Positions 1 to 7,928 are shown, numbered from the stretch's first letter. The stretch: 64,000 bases of DNA from 2-02-FULL-47-50 sp964479045 (GCA_964479045.1 CAYZJI010000007.1:38137-102136); one strand, 5' to 3'. Program-made: numbers and translations. The notes: generated by a model from the letters alone, not told the origin.

Positions 1-99
1 TGAATAGCTGTTGACCTGATACCCCTGCCGACGCAGGGCATCGGCATAGTTTTCACGGATGGCGGTTTCGTCTTCGACGAGTGCAATGGTTCTACCCAT
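1..99 (-). CDS. Response regulator, N-terminal fragment (cut by window edge)
   Basis: The first 33 residues of a two-component receiver domain are visible, reading from an ATG at 99 towards the window edge. They begin with a hydrophobic beta strand followed by the acidic VEDE pocket and an ENYADAL helix, which is how CheY-like receivers start. The phospho-acceptor aspartate and the output domain lie outside the window. An AGGAGG sits about 15 nt upstream, somewhat far, but an in-frame stop just upstream rules out an earlier start. The opening resembles regulators of the proteobacterial dedicated sortase system from memory, but 33 residues cannot prove this. Confidence 0.8.
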   Translation of the reverse strand, partial: MGRTIALVEDETAIRENYADALRRQGYQVNSYS

Positions 100-289
100 A
101 GTGTGTTTTTATGTCCTCCTTTTCCGCTAATTTACCGCATTCACCCTTCAATGTGTTCACTCCGGGACAAATTCCATTTTTTTGCCACATTTCATCGCCA
201 GCTTTGCATATTCAGGGCCGGGCAGAGACACAGACCCCGGCTTTAATGACATTCAGTGATTAACAATCCTGTACCGGAAAACCAGATCG

Positions 290-430
290 ATGAATCAGCA
301 TAAACCCGCTTCGATTATTCTCAGCACCCTGCACTGCATTTGCATGGGCTTACTTACCGGCACACTGGCGAGTATTGCACTGGTGTTGCTGGTGATGCTG
401 ATTTCAGGAATACCGGCAGGTCAGGGATGA
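290..430 (+). CDS. Possible 46-residue membrane peptide
   Basis: A short frame, divergent from the response regulator, encodes 46 residues: a short polar start (MNQHKP), then one long hydrophobic stretch from about residue 9 to 41 that could cross the membrane once or as a hairpin, and a short Gly/Ala/Gln tail. There is no strong ribosome binding site, so it may not be translated. No family is recognised. It is listed because the hydrophobic pattern is protein-like and because a terminator-like hairpin on the same strand lies further on. The remaining sequence between 100 and 688 holds no other convincing gene. It does contain an isolated, near-perfect Shine-Dalgarno sequence around 566-575 without a good frame after it. 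Confidence 0.35.
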   Translation: MNQHKPASIILSTLHCICMGLLTGTLASIALVLLVMLISGIPAGQG

Positions 431-641
431 ACCGATTATCCGATTTTTTTTGTTGTCCTCCTCCCATGCGGTACGTGGCTTCCAGATCGCTCGGTCTGAA
501 GTCACTCAGGGCCCTCCCCTCACACCCCGTAGATTGCCTGAACCCACCTTCTGCGATGGCTACAAAGGAGGTGAATCACTGGCCATTGCAGGATCCGGTT
601 TACCGGCATTCAAAGTGTCATGCCCTGACAGTCACCGCTTT

Positions 642-680
642 GTCCTGGCCGGAGCCCTGCTTCGGCCCAGGACATTTTTT
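642..680 (+). terminator. Rho-independent terminator-like hairpin
   Basis: An inverted repeat (GTCCTGGCCG against CGGCCCAGGAC, one bulged base) is followed directly by six T on the plus strand. It would end a plus-strand transcript coming from the 290-430 region. On the minus strand the same hairpin follows the Sel1 gene, but without a T run. Confidence 0.5.
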
Positions 681-688
681 AGGATTGT

Positions 689-1498
689 TTATTTTTTTGG
701 ATCGTCTTTCTTTTTGTAGCGGGTTTTGTAAATTTCGTATTTGTCGCGCGCCTTGACGAGGTTCTCTTCCGGCATTTTAGCTTCGAGTATGCCGATATTC
801 AGTTTGGAGATTTCATTATCCTGTTCCTGTGCCAGTTTGAACCAGGCATAGGCTTCCACCCAGTCCTGCTCGACACCCTGACCTTCATGATACAACACGC
901 CCAGACTGTTCTGTGATTCGGCAAAACCCTGCTCCGCTGCCATCCGGAACCACTTGTGCGCAAGCCCGTAATCCTGCTCGACACCCTGACCAAGGTAATA
1001 CATCAGACCGAGATTATGTTGCGCCCGAATACCACCAAGCTCAGCTGCCTTGTTCCACCACTCAAGCGCCTTCTTGATATCTTTTTCCACGCCTTCGCCA
1101 CGGAAATACAACAGCCCAAGGTTCTGCTGGGATTCGGTGTAATCCTGCACGGCGGCTTTTTCATACCAGTTGATGGCGGTAGAAATATCACGATCAACTA
1201 CTATCCCGTTGTGATAAAACAATGCGACATTATGCTGGGCGCGCGGTTCACCTTGATCGGCAGCTTTGGTATACCAGTTCAAGGCCTCGGCGTAATCCTG
1301 TTTGACGCCCTTGCCTTCTCGATACATCGCACCCAGATAGAACTGGGCTTTGACGTTACCGTCTTCTGCCAGTCGCTGGAATTCCGGCAGCGCCTTGTCG
1401 TACTTGCCTTTCCAGTAATCTTCATAGGCCGTTTCATAGTCCGCACCGGCGGTAAACGGTATCAGTAAAGCGATCAGAAGAATCAGAATAAATTTCAT
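689..1498 (-). CDS. Secreted Sel1-like repeat protein
   Basis: A 269-residue protein with an N-terminal signal peptide (MKFILILL to about residue 18) followed by about six Sel1-type TPR repeats. Each repeat carries the A-Q-x-x-L-G-x-x-Y-x-x-G-x-G-V signature and is about 36 residues long. The C-terminal 30 residues are charged and lysine-rich. Sel1 repeats are protein-protein interaction scaffolds, often periplasmic in Gram-negative bacteria; the partner cannot be told here. The start at 1498 was chosen because the signal peptide begins there and a GGA lies just upstream; a longer frame to 1543 adds 15 residues that do not fit. Confidence 0.85.
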   Translation of the reverse strand: MKFILILLIALLIPFTAGADYETAYEDYWKGKYDKALPEFQRLAEDGNVKAQFYLGAMYREGKGVKQDYAEALNWYTKAADQGEPRAQHNVALFYHNGIVVDRDISTAINWYEKAAVQDYTESQQNLGLLYFRGEGVEKDIKKALEWWNKAAELGGIRAQHNLGLMYYLGQGVEQDYGLAHKWFRMAAEQGFAESQNSLGVLYHEGQGVEQDWVEAYAWFKLAQEQDNEISKLNIGILEAKMPEENLVKARDKYEIYKTRYKKKDDPKK

Positions 1499-1585
1499 GG
1501 GATGTTCCGTGCAGGGTTTAATGCATGGACATTGCCACAGCAAATTAATTCCGTATGGGTGAAAACAGAAATGACCAGGACAACA

Positions 1586-2236
1586 TCAATTGACGAGTTG
1601 AAGTGTGAATTGCTGTATGGCGTCAGCAACCGGGCCGATTACTTTACCCAGCATACCGGTCGCGAGTAAAACCAGCAGGATAATGATCCCGAAAGGTTCG
1701 AGTCTTGAATAGGCGATGGCCATCCGCGCCGGCAATAATGAATTCACAACCCGTCCCCCATCCAGTGGCAATAACGGCAACATATTCAACACCATGAGGA
1801 CGATGTTAATTGCGATACCGGCACCGCACATGTACAACAGGTACCCGAGTGGACTGTTCTCCACTTGGCCCGTTAAAAGCATGACCTTGGCAAGCAGTGC
1901 CCAGAGGATCAGCATCCCCAGATTGGCCAAGGGCCCCGCCAGTGCAACGATGGCCATATCGCGGCGCGGATGCCTGAGGTTCTGCCAGTTTACCGGTACC
2001 GGCTTGGCCCACCCGAAAACAAAACCACCCAGATAAACGAGTAACAGTGGCAGCGCAACTGTACCTACCGGATCAATATGTTTGACGGGATTTAATGTCA
2101 GCCGGCCAAGACTTTTTGCAGTGGGATCGCCAAAATAATTCGCCACCCAACCATGCGCCACTTCATGCACAGTGATGGCAAACACCACCGGTATTACCCA
2201 GATGATGATTTTTTCGATGGTGTCGAATTCATTCAT
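1586..2236 (-). CDS. Site-2 protease family (M50) membrane metalloprotease
   Basis: A 216-residue integral membrane protein. The zinc-binding HEVAH motif lies in the first transmembrane helix at about residue 24. The second metal ligand motif is near residue 150 in NMLPLLPLDGG, the NxxPxxPLDGG type of M50B peptidases. Five to six hydrophobic segments are visible. The protein is the short, minimal form without PDZ or CBS domains, common in proteobacteria and of unknown substrate. It lies in line with the Sel1 gene downstream and ttcA upstream, with short gaps, so a shared transcript is possible. Confidence 0.88.
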   Translation of the reverse strand: MNEFDTIEKIIIWVIPVVFAITVHEVAHGWVANYFGDPTAKSLGRLTLNPVKHIDPVGTVALPLLLVYLGGFVFGWAKPVPVNWQNLRHPRRDMAIVALAGPLANLGMLILWALLAKVMLLTGQVENSPLGYLLYMCGAGIAINIVLMVLNMLPLLPLDGGRVVNSLLPARMAIAYSRLEPFGIIILLVLLATGMLGKVIGPVADAIQQFTLQLVN

Positions 2237-2287
2237 AAATGATTCACTTCAGAATCAATACTGGCCTGCATGCCAGTGTTTGACAAA

Positions 2288-3112
2288 TTAATCGTTTGAA
2301 CTGCTCTCGCCGGAATTGATCTTCAGCGATTTGAAATCAAACAAATTGGTGTCAGCAAGATGGGAAGGAACGACATTCTGCATGGCGGCAAAAATGGTTT
2401 CAATGCGGCCCGGGAACTTGCGATCCCACTCGCGCAACATGCCCTTGATGGCCTGCCGCTGCAGATTGTCCTGTGAACCACAGAGGTTGCAGGGGATGAT
2501 CGGGAAACCTTTGTATTCTGCATAGGCCTTGATGTCTTCTTCCTTGCAATAAGCGAGCGGGCGGATCACCACATTGGTGCCGTCATCACTCAAGAGCTTG
2601 GGCGGCATGCCTTTGAGCTTGCCGCCATAAAATATGTTCAGGAACAGCGTTTCCATGATGTCATCGCGATGATGGCCCAGCGCAATCCGGTTGTATCCCT
2701 GTTTGCGCGCAAAACTGTATAACGCGCCACGCCGCAACCTTGAACACAAACCACACATGGTCTTGCCTTCGGGCACGACCTCTTTCACCACACTGTAGGT
2801 GTCCTGCTCAAGAATATGGAACGGCACACCCAGTTTAGTGAGATAGTCCGGCAGTATATGTTCCGGGAAATCGGGTTGCTTCTGATCCAGATTCACAGCA
2901 GTAATTTCAAAATTCACCGGCGCCGTCTGTTGCAGGTTGAGCAGGATGTCCAGCAACGTGTAGGAATCCGCCCCGCCCGACAAACACACCATGATCCGAT
3001 CGCCCTCTTCAATCATGTTGAAATCTTCAATGGCCTGCCCGATATTACGCCGCAGACGTTTCTGCAGCTTGTTGAACTCGTGGGTTTCCTTGCGTTGTTG
3101 CAGGGCGCTCAT
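2288..3112 (-). CDS. ttcA: tRNA 2-thiocytidine(32) synthetase TtcA
   Basis: A 274-residue cytoplasmic enzyme that thiolates cytidine 32 of certain tRNAs. The ATP-binding PP-loop SGGADS is near residue 45. The CxxC pair CGLC (about residue 118) and the later cysteine in CNLCG fit the iron-sulfur site of the TtcA family. The start was placed at MSALQQRKE, which matches the family; an upstream in-frame extension would run into the neighbouring gene. It begins 16 nt after the stop of the Rap1a/Tai-like gene. Length is slightly below that of the E. coli protein (about 311 residues). Confidence 0.95.
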   Translation of the reverse strand: MSALQQRKETHEFNKLQKRLRRNIGQAIEDFNMIEEGDRIMVCLSGGADSYTLLDILLNLQQTAPVNFEITAVNLDQKQPDFPEHILPDYLTKLGVPFHILEQDTYSVVKEVVPEGKTMCGLCSRLRRGALYSFARKQGYNRIALGHHRDDIMETLFLNIFYGGKLKGMPPKLLSDDGTNVVIRPLAYCKEEDIKAYAEYKGFPIIPCNLCGSQDNLQRQAIKGMLREWDRKFPGRIETIFAAMQNVVPSHLADTNLFDFKSLKINSGESSSND

Positions 3113-3128
3113 AATAAACTTTTCAACT

Positions 3129-3515
3129 TCAGATCTTTTCCAGACTGCACGGATAATTGGCATGCAGAGCTTCGGTGACGAGTTGCTGGGCATCCTCTTC
3201 CAGCCGGTTCGGAGATTGCTTCAGCCAGTTGGTAGTGGTTTCAGTCACTTCCTGCAAACTGACCTGATTGGGATCAATACAGAAAATTTGCGGGCCGGAG
3301 TCTGCTTTCTGGAAAGTATCCAGTATCTGCACCAGGCCAAAAACATACTTCATACAATACTGGTTGGGTGCGCCGGGAGCCGCACCTTCAACACAACCAT
3401 CGAGTAACTCCTGGCCGCTGATCAATTCTTCTTCCGGCATGGCCTCACCTTCAGCATAAACGCCGGCAGACAAGCCCAACAAAACTACTAACAGGGAATA
3501 TAAACAGATTTTCAT
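3129..3515 (-). CDS. Periplasmic Rap1a/Tai immunity-like protein
   Basis: A 128-residue secreted protein: signal peptide [18 protein letters not shown] cleaved near AEG, then a small mostly helical domain with four cysteines (DGC, QYC, IFC, YPC). The order of cysteines, the Y-V-F-G-L segment, the FC-x-P step and the closing A-L-x-x-x-x-P-C fit the Rap1a/Tai family. Members of that family neutralise peptidoglycan-targeting type VI effectors (Ssp/Tae4 group) in the periplasm. No effector gene lies beside it, so it is either an orphan immunity gene or a housekeeping relative. An AGAGG site precedes the ATG. The family call rests on pattern, not alignment. Confidence 0.65.
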   Translation of the reverse strand: MKICLYSLLVVLLGLSAGVYAEGEAMPEEELISGQELLDGCVEGAAPGAPNQYCMKYVFGLVQILDTFQKADSGPQIFCIDPNQVSLQEVTETTTNWLKQSPNRLEEDAQQLVTEALHANYPCSLEKI

Positions 3516-3564
3516 AGATAACCTCTTGGATTCGGGCGGATTCTACCATCCGCCATGGTCAAAT

Positions 3565-3753
3565 TCAGCCTCTGGCCACAATAACCAGCAGAATGAGGAA
3601 CAACACCACCGCACCCAAAGGGATTAGAGCACCCCTCCAGTCGGGATTTTCAGCCTCCCTGCTTTTTTGCATGGCGGTTCTGGCGCCCGGCCAGAACAGA
3701 AACACCATGATCAGTGCAGCCACACCCAGTAAGATTTGTTCCCACAGCGCCAT
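3565..3753 (-). CDS. Small two-helix membrane protein
   Basis: A 62-residue protein with two transmembrane helices (about residues 4-22 and 43-60) joined by a charged loop containing QKSREAENPDW. The ATG at 3753 follows a clear GAGGAG with 9-nt spacing, preferred over a TTG one codon upstream. Similar small proteins are common in gammaproteobacterial genomes as hypothetical proteins; no function is proposed. It lies between the Yip1 gene and the immunity-like gene, all on the same strand. Confidence 0.7.
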   Translation of the reverse strand: MALWEQILLGVAALIMVFLFWPGARTAMQKSREAENPDWRGALIPLGAVVLFLILLVIVARG

Positions 3754-3805
3754 CAAATCACTCCTCGTTGCACGTTCATTCAGACCTCATCGCCCCCCTG
3801 CCGGT

Positions 3806-4435
3806 TCAGGACATCAATACTTTAATAACCGCTGCGCTGAAGCCACCCACGATAATTACGATTAACAGGGCAAGGGCGCTGGAAACCATGGCCCGCCATA
3901 CCGGGAACTTTTGTACTTCGCTCAGGCATTGGAAGAATATGACCAGCGACCACATGACCACGGCCAGCCACAACACATTCAGGGTCACTGCCATGATATG
4001 GGGCATACTTCCATAAATTACAACACGAGAGACAAATACCAGTTCACCCAGAAAAATCAGTTTGGGAATCCATAATATGGAATAAAGAATCACTGGCACG
4101 AGTGACCAGGCAATGGCCGCGCGCAGATGATTGAACCCTGCCTGACCACCCAGCCAGGTGCCGGTCAATCTGAGCAGCAATGAGACAACGATCATTCCGG
4201 TCACACCCAGAACCGGACCGGCAATAATCGCAACGGCAAAGATAACAGGAATCGGCAGATACAGGCCCAGACTGAAACGACTGGCATGAATCAGGATTTC
4301 CGAAAACCCGGCAAAGGAAACCAGCAGAATCACCATATCATCCGGGTCTCGCTGCGTTATCCAGCGCATGGTGGCGCGGGGCCGCCACCAGATCGACCAC
4401 CATGGATTCAATATTTGTGGACTATCTTCTGTCAT
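3806..4435 (-). CDS. Yip1-family integral membrane protein
   Basis: A 209-residue polytopic membrane protein with about five hydrophobic segments after an amphipathic start (NPWWSIWWRPRATMRWI). The W-x-x-I-W-x-x-P-R opening, the G-x-x-F-x-F-type helices and the later P-x-I segment fit bacterial Yip1-domain proteins (PF04893). Their function in bacteria is unclear. The gene starts just downstream of the cold-shock gene's terminator, so it probably has its own promoter. Confidence 0.75.
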   Translation of the reverse strand: MTEDSPQILNPWWSIWWRPRATMRWITQRDPDDMVILLVSFAGFSEILIHASRFSLGLYLPIPVIFAVAIIAGPVLGVTGMIVVSLLLRLTGTWLGGQAGFNHLRAAIAWSLVPVILYSILWIPKLIFLGELVFVSRVVIYGSMPHIMAVTLNVLWLAVVMWSLVIFFQCLSEVQKFPVWRAMVSSALALLIVIIVGGFSAAVIKVLMS

Positions 4436-4469
4436 TATTCTTCATCCCGATAAACAGAAATACTAAAAC

Positions 4470-4493
4470 AAAAACCCCGCATGAGCGGGGTGA
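4470..4493 (-). terminator. Terminator of the cold-shock gene
   Basis: On the minus strand ACCCCGC-TCAT-GCGGGGT is followed by TTTTTGTTTT. It lies about 30 nt after the stop of the cold-shock gene and before the start of the Yip1 gene, separating the two transcripts. Confidence 0.85.
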
Positions 4494-4523
4494 ATTCTGT
4501 TTTAGGTACCGGGGATCTGGGGG

Positions 4524-4730
4524 TCAGTTATTTACGGTAACCTCTATTGCATGAAATCCCTTGGGCCCTTTCTCAACTTCGAAGTTTACCTTTTGACCTT
4601 CAGCCAGGGTGCGAAACCCCTCAGCCTTGATTGCAGAGTAATGTACAAAAACGTCATCCCCTCCCCCTTCAGGCTCAATGAATCCGAAGCCCTTGGATTC
4701 GTTAAACCATTTGACTATGCCTGTAGCCAT
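4524..4730 (-). CDS. Cold-shock family RNA chaperone
   Basis: A 68-residue single OB-fold cold-shock domain. Both RNA-binding motifs are present: KGFGFIEP (RNP1) at about residue 13 and VFVHYSAI (RNP2) at about residue 27. Length and sequence are typical of CspA/CspD-type proteins, which bind single-stranded RNA. The organism's paralogue number is unknown, so no specific letter is given. The 214 bp upstream of the ATG contain no gene and could hold the long 5' leader often seen on these genes. Confidence 0.95.
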   Translation of the reverse strand: MATGIVKWFNESKGFGFIEPEGGGDDVFVHYSAIKAEGFRTLAEGQKVNFEVEKGPKGFHAIEVTVNN

Positions 4731-4944
4731 TGATCACGACCTCCACAAAACAAATTGATTGATTAACTCATGTGCGGCCGGTGAGTGAGTGAAGATTCAA
4801 GACAGGGAAATGTTTTAAAACCCGCTACGATCTGCAACACAACCTGACTGCGACGATCAGAATCATAGACCAATCCCCTTGCCACTGCCAAGGAAGTGGC
4901 ACAGGAAACTGCGCAGAATGCGGGTATTGGTGTCCGGATTTTGC

Positions 4945-5232
4945 TTACGGTATCAACTCGCCTGCATCCGTTTCGCGTTCAACCCGGATGGAATCACGGT
5001 AAAAATCAGGCTTCAACGGCACGCGTACCTTTACCGCAGCACGCTCACCACCAAACCCGTCGGGATAGATAACCACATCTTTCTCATTCAAGGTGCGATT
5101 ATTCATCACCATTGTTCCATCATTTTGCACTGTCAAAACCTGCGGATTTCGAGGCGCATCATGGGAAATATGCGGTTCAAACGCGCATCCGGACAGCACG
5201 ACAACCGGCACCAGTATCAGGAATATTTTCAT
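4945..5232 (-). CDS. Small outer-membrane or periplasmic lipoprotein
   Basis: A 95-residue protein with a lipoprotein signal: hydrophobic start MKIFLILVPVVV then the lipobox LSGC, so the mature protein begins at about Cys15. The remaining 80 residues are soluble with no family I recognise. The ATG at 5232 follows GAGGGA at good spacing; a TTG one codon upstream is less likely. The 249 bp upstream to the tRNA-Arg terminator hold only a short inverted repeat near 5241-5280 and no gene. Confidence 0.7.
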   Translation of the reverse strand: MKIFLILVPVVVLSGCAFEPHISHDAPRNPQVLTVQNDGTMVMNNRTLNEKDVVIYPDGFGGERAAVKVRVPLKPDFYRDSIRVERETDAGELIP

Positions 5233-5450
5233 CAAGTTTCCCTCAATAGAAATAACCAGTTAGACCCTGTTATTGAGGAATATTAGTAGATTTACAGCAG
5301 GATTAAAGGCACTGGATCACACAATACCGTTATGTGTTGTGATTGAACTCACAAACGATCATTACCGGGGAGTAATTTCCAGGGAATTGCGGCAATCGAA
5401 ACGTGGAAAGCCGGAACTATGGATTTAAATTGCATCTATCGGACTCAACA

Positions 5451-5484
5451 AATTAAAAAAGGCCCAAAAGGGCCTTTTTTAATT
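5451..5484 (-). terminator. Terminator after tRNA-Arg
   Basis: A perfect inverted repeat with stem AATTAAAAAAGGCCC, loop AAAA and its complement. It abuts the CCA end of tRNA-Arg and has T runs on both sides, so it can act in both directions. Confidence 0.9.
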
Positions 5485-5561
5485 TGGCGCGCCCGGAAGG
5501 ATTCGAACCTCCGACCTCCTGGTTCGTAGCCAGGCACTCTATCCAACTGAGCTACGGGCGC
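5485..5561 (-). tRNA. tRNA-Arg (anticodon ACG)
   Basis: A complete 77-nt cloverleaf. The acceptor stem GCGCCCG pairs with CGGGCGC. The anticodon loop CTACGAA lies between the CTGG/CCAG arms, giving anticodon ACG. The T arm GGAGGTTCGAATCC is intact and CCA is encoded. ACG is normally edited to ICG by TadA, whose gene is at 15444-15890. It is followed directly by a terminator. Its 5' half is duplicated about 290 bp upstream. Confidence 0.97.
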
Positions 5562-5619
5562 ATTGAAAAACTTTCCTGGCTTCCCTGCCGCGGCTTCATT
5601 GCTTTCGCTAAACACCAGC

Positions 5620-5817
5620 CACAACATCCGTGTTGTGTCGTTGACTCACTCCATCCATGGAGTTCGCCCTACGGGCAACGCTTCGCATTGTCCAAATTCG
5701 ATCCCGTCGAATTTGTCGCCGGGGAAAAATCTGTCTGGAACAGATTTTGGCAGCGTTAGCTGCCCCCAGGGTGCAATACACGGATGTATTGCATCCAAAG
5801 ACATGTTAAATGTCTTT
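5620..5817. repeat. Hairpin array 1 between tRNA-Arg and tRNA-Ser
   Basis: A run of back-to-back inverted repeats with short loops: 5620-5637 (CACAACA stem), 5648-5663 (ACTCCA), 5693-5715 (CAAATTCGA, 9 bp perfect), 5726-5748 (AAAATCTG), 5749-5764 (GGCAGC), 5772-5793 (TGCAATACA, 9 bp perfect) and 5797-5817 (AAAGACAT). No gene is visible. The part at 5644-5717 is a relative of array 2 at 5894-5974: unpaired segments such as TCGCCCT are shared, while stem sequences differ but stay paired. Confidence 0.8.
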
Positions 5818-5827
5818 TCCATGTTCC

Positions 5828-5860
5828 GGCTCGCCCAACTGAGCTACGAGCGCATTGAAA
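5828..5860 (-). pseudogene. tRNA-Arg 5'-half remnant
   Basis: On the minus strand GCGCTCGTAGCTCAGTTGG repeats the acceptor 5' strand and D arm of the intact tRNA-Arg with one change (C to T). The leader ending in TTTCAAT is also duplicated. After the D arm the sequence turns into GCGAGCC, which can pair back with GCTCG. No anticodon or T arm follows, so this is not a functional tRNA. Confidence 0.75.
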
Positions 5861-5880
5861 CTTTCAATCAAATTTTTATC

Positions 5881-5999
5881 TGGCAGAGAGAAGGACTCAC
5901 TCGGTACTTCCTTGTACCTCGCCCTGCGGGTCACGCTGCGCGTGGTGCAATTCGACTATCCTGCCGAATTGTCGAACCGAAGGGGTTGAATCAAATCCT
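5881..5999. repeat. Hairpin array 2 with tRNA-like ends
   Basis: Three clear hairpins lie in a row: 5903-5918 (GGTAC/GTACC), 5932-5944 (CACGC/GCGTG) and 5948-5971 (CAATTCG/CGAATTG). The left edge TGGCAGAGAGAAGGACT resembles the 3' end of tRNA-Ser read on this strand (TGGCGGAGAGAGAGGGATT). The right edge, with GTCGAACC and GGGGTTGAATC, is T-arm-like. It is homologous to part of array 1. Confidence 0.7.
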
Positions 6000-6011
6000 C
6001 TACTATTCACA

Positions 6012-6048
6012 AACATTAGCAAGGGCTCGAGGAGCCCTTGCTAATGTT
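6012..6048 (-). terminator. Long hairpin directly after tRNA-Ser
   Basis: A 16-bp perfect stem (AACATTAGCAAGGGCT and its complement) with a 5-nt loop abuts the CCA end of tRNA-Ser. The T tract after it is poor, so it may be a processing or protective hairpin rather than a strict terminator. Confidence 0.55.
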
Positions 6049-6139
6049 TGGCGGAGAGAGAGGGATTCGAACCCTCGATACGCTTTTGGCGTATACTCCC
6101 TTAGCAGGGGAGTGCCTTCAGCCTCTCGGCCATCTCTCC
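6049..6139 (-). tRNA. tRNA-Ser (anticodon GCT)
   Basis: A complete 91-nt class II tRNA. The acceptor stem GGAGAGA pairs with TCTCTCC. The anticodon stem CTCCC/GGGAG encloses CTGCTAA, giving GCT, which reads AGC/AGU. A long variable arm (TATACGC/GCGTATC type) is present, and CCA is encoded. The position after csrA matches the recA-alaS-csrA-tRNA-Ser-tRNA-Arg order of gammaproteobacteria. Confidence 0.97.
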
Positions 6140-6304
6140 TAAATGCTAATCAACTAACCTGCCAATAAAACTAATCAAACCATCCCCTCATCTATCCCGG
6201 GGGACAAAGGAGATGATCTGATTTATATCACAAAGAGACTCTTGAGTGACCGGAACCGGTTGTTCCATGACACATTTGCACATCCCTGCCTGGACTGAGC
6301 AGAA

Positions 6305-6508
6305 TTATTCCTGATCAGATGAACGGGGTGGTGCTCCGCCAGCCTTTTCCTGTTGTATACGTTCATAAATCTCTTCGCGGTGAACAGCGACATCTTTCGG
6401 GGCATTAACACCTATTCTGACCTGATTGCCACGGATGCCGAGTACAGTAACATTGACATTGTCACCGATCATCAGAGATTCACCAACTCTACGAGTTAAA
6501 ATTAACAT
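6305..6508 (-). CDS. csrA: Carbon storage regulator CsrA
   Basis: A 67-residue RNA-binding global regulator, a dimer that binds GGA motifs in mRNA leaders. The hallmark start [16 protein letters not shown], the GNQVRIGV core and the [10 protein letters not shown] helix including RNA-contacting Arg44 are intact. The C-terminal tail [12 protein letters not shown] is variable, as in other members. An AGGAGA lies 8 nt before the ATG. The gene sits downstream of lysC, as in many gammaproteobacteria. Confidence 0.97.
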   Translation of the reverse strand: MLILTRRVGESLMIGDNVNVTVLGIRGNQVRIGVNAPKDVAVHREEIYERIQQEKAGGAPPRSSDQE

Positions 6509-6622
6509 TTGTACTTCTCCTGGTTTCCTTTATATCCAACCTTTGACTCCGGTTTTGCCAATACATTCCGGAATAACTGATTTGTAAAATGACTTGTTAA
6601 GCCAACCTTGCGCCTGCGCGCA

Positions 6623-7840
6623 TCAACCCTGGTCCAATCCGAATTCGGTATGCAGGGTACGCACACCCAGTTCCAGATATTTTTCATTCACCACCACTGA
6701 AATTTTTATTTCAGAGGTCGATATCATCATGATATTGATCCCTTCCCTGGCCAGCGCATTAAACATTTTGCTGGCAATCCCGGCGTGGGAACGCATCCCC
6801 ACACCAACAACTGAAATCTTCACGATGCCGATATCTCCATTCACATCACGAGCGCCCAAACCGGCAGCTGTCTTTTTAAGTATAGCCAGTGCTTTCTCGT
6901 AATCATTACGATGTACGGTAAAAGTAAAGTCGGTCAGGTTATCCACCCCGACGTTCTGAACAATCATGTCAACTTCTATGTTGGCCTCGGCGATGGGCCC
7001 AAGAATATTAAAGGCAATACCCGGCCGGTCGGGGACCCCGACAACCGTCAGTTTAGCCTCATCTTTATTATGAGCGATTCCGGAGATTAATGCTTGTTCC
7101 ATGATCTGGTCCTCAGTTGTGATCAGTGTGCCCGGACCATCCTGAAAGGAGGATAGCACACGCAGATTTACGTTATATTTACTGGCAAATTCGACGGATC
7201 GAATCTGCAGCACCTTGGAGCCGAGGCTGGCCATTTCCAGCATTTCCTCGTATGTAATTCGATCCAGACGATGGGCTTTAGAGGCTATGCGCGGATCAGC
7301 AGTATAGACTCCATCTACATCTGTATAGATATGACACTCATCCGCCTTCAACGCTGCCGCCATGGCCACGGCCGTCGTATCCGAACCACCCCGACCCAGT
7401 GTCGTTATGTTGCCGTTTTCATCAATTCCCTGAAAACCGGCAATGACTACGATTTTACCTTCGGCGAGTGAGGCACGCACTTTGTCAGCATCAATCTCGA
7501 GAATTCGCGCCTTGTTAAAGGAATTGTCCGTCAATATACGCACCTGGGCACCCGTATATGACATTGCCGGACAGCCGCGGGCTTCCAGCGCAATACTCAG
7601 CAAGGCAATCGTCACCTGCTCACCAGTAGACAACAACACATCCAATTCACGGCTGTTTGGGGTTTTGCAGAGTTCTTTTGCCAGTTTCAGCAGGCGATCG
7701 GTTTCGCCACTCATGGCTGAAACGACAACCACAAGGTCATCCCCGGCCTTGCGGGCCGCGATTACGCGTTCAGCCACAGCATTGATACGCTCAATGCTGC
7801 CGACCGAAGTACCGCCAAACTTTTGCACAATTAATGCCAT
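6623..7840 (-). CDS. lysC: Aspartate kinase (monofunctional)
   Basis: A 405-residue enzyme that phosphorylates aspartate, the first step towards lysine, threonine and methionine. The N-terminal kinase domain begins with VQKFGGTSVG (residue 4) and holds GRGGSDTTA (about residue 150). Two C-terminal ACT domains (about 265-335 and 345-405) bind feedback inhibitors. Length matches the alpha-type enzyme of Pseudomonas and relatives. No lysine riboswitch is seen in the short upstream gap, which is partly filled by the MITE-like element; the gene may be transcribed with alaS. Confidence 0.96.
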   Translation of the reverse strand: MALIVQKFGGTSVGSIERINAVAERVIAARKAGDDLVVVVSAMSGETDRLLKLAKELCKTPNSRELDVLLSTGEQVTIALLSIALEARGCPAMSYTGAQVRILTDNSFNKARILEIDADKVRASLAEGKIVVIAGFQGIDENGNITTLGRGGSDTTAVAMAAALKADECHIYTDVDGVYTADPRIASKAHRLDRITYEEMLEMASLGSKVLQIRSVEFASKYNVNLRVLSSFQDGPGTLITTEDQIMEQALISGIAHNKDEAKLTVVGVPDRPGIAFNILGPIAEANIEVDMIVQNVGVDNLTDFTFTVHRNDYEKALAILKKTAAGLGARDVNGDIGIVKISVVGVGMRSHAGIASKMFNALAREGINIMMISTSEIKISVVVNEKYLELGVRTLHTEFGLDQG

Positions 7841-7928
7841 AAATACAGGATAACCTGCCTCAAAAAGCGGGCAATTCTAGCGGAAATGAATTGAATATGA
7901 AATGCCGGTTCTGCCCTTCCTGTAAAGG

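Noticed and set aside
340..756. 138-codon plus-strand frame overlapping the end of the Sel1 gene
   Set aside because: Composition is cysteine-, proline- and tryptophan-rich with no pattern of a real protein, and it overlaps the terminator-like hairpin and the Sel1 coding end.
5562..6011. Protein-coding genes between the two tRNAs
   Set aside because: Open frames of up to 201 codons exist, but the sequence is made of hairpins with no codon bias, ribosome sites or family features.
7841..7928. Lysine riboswitch upstream of lysC
   Set aside because: Only 88 bp remain before the MITE-like element and no riboswitch-like junctions are seen; the structure is too short.
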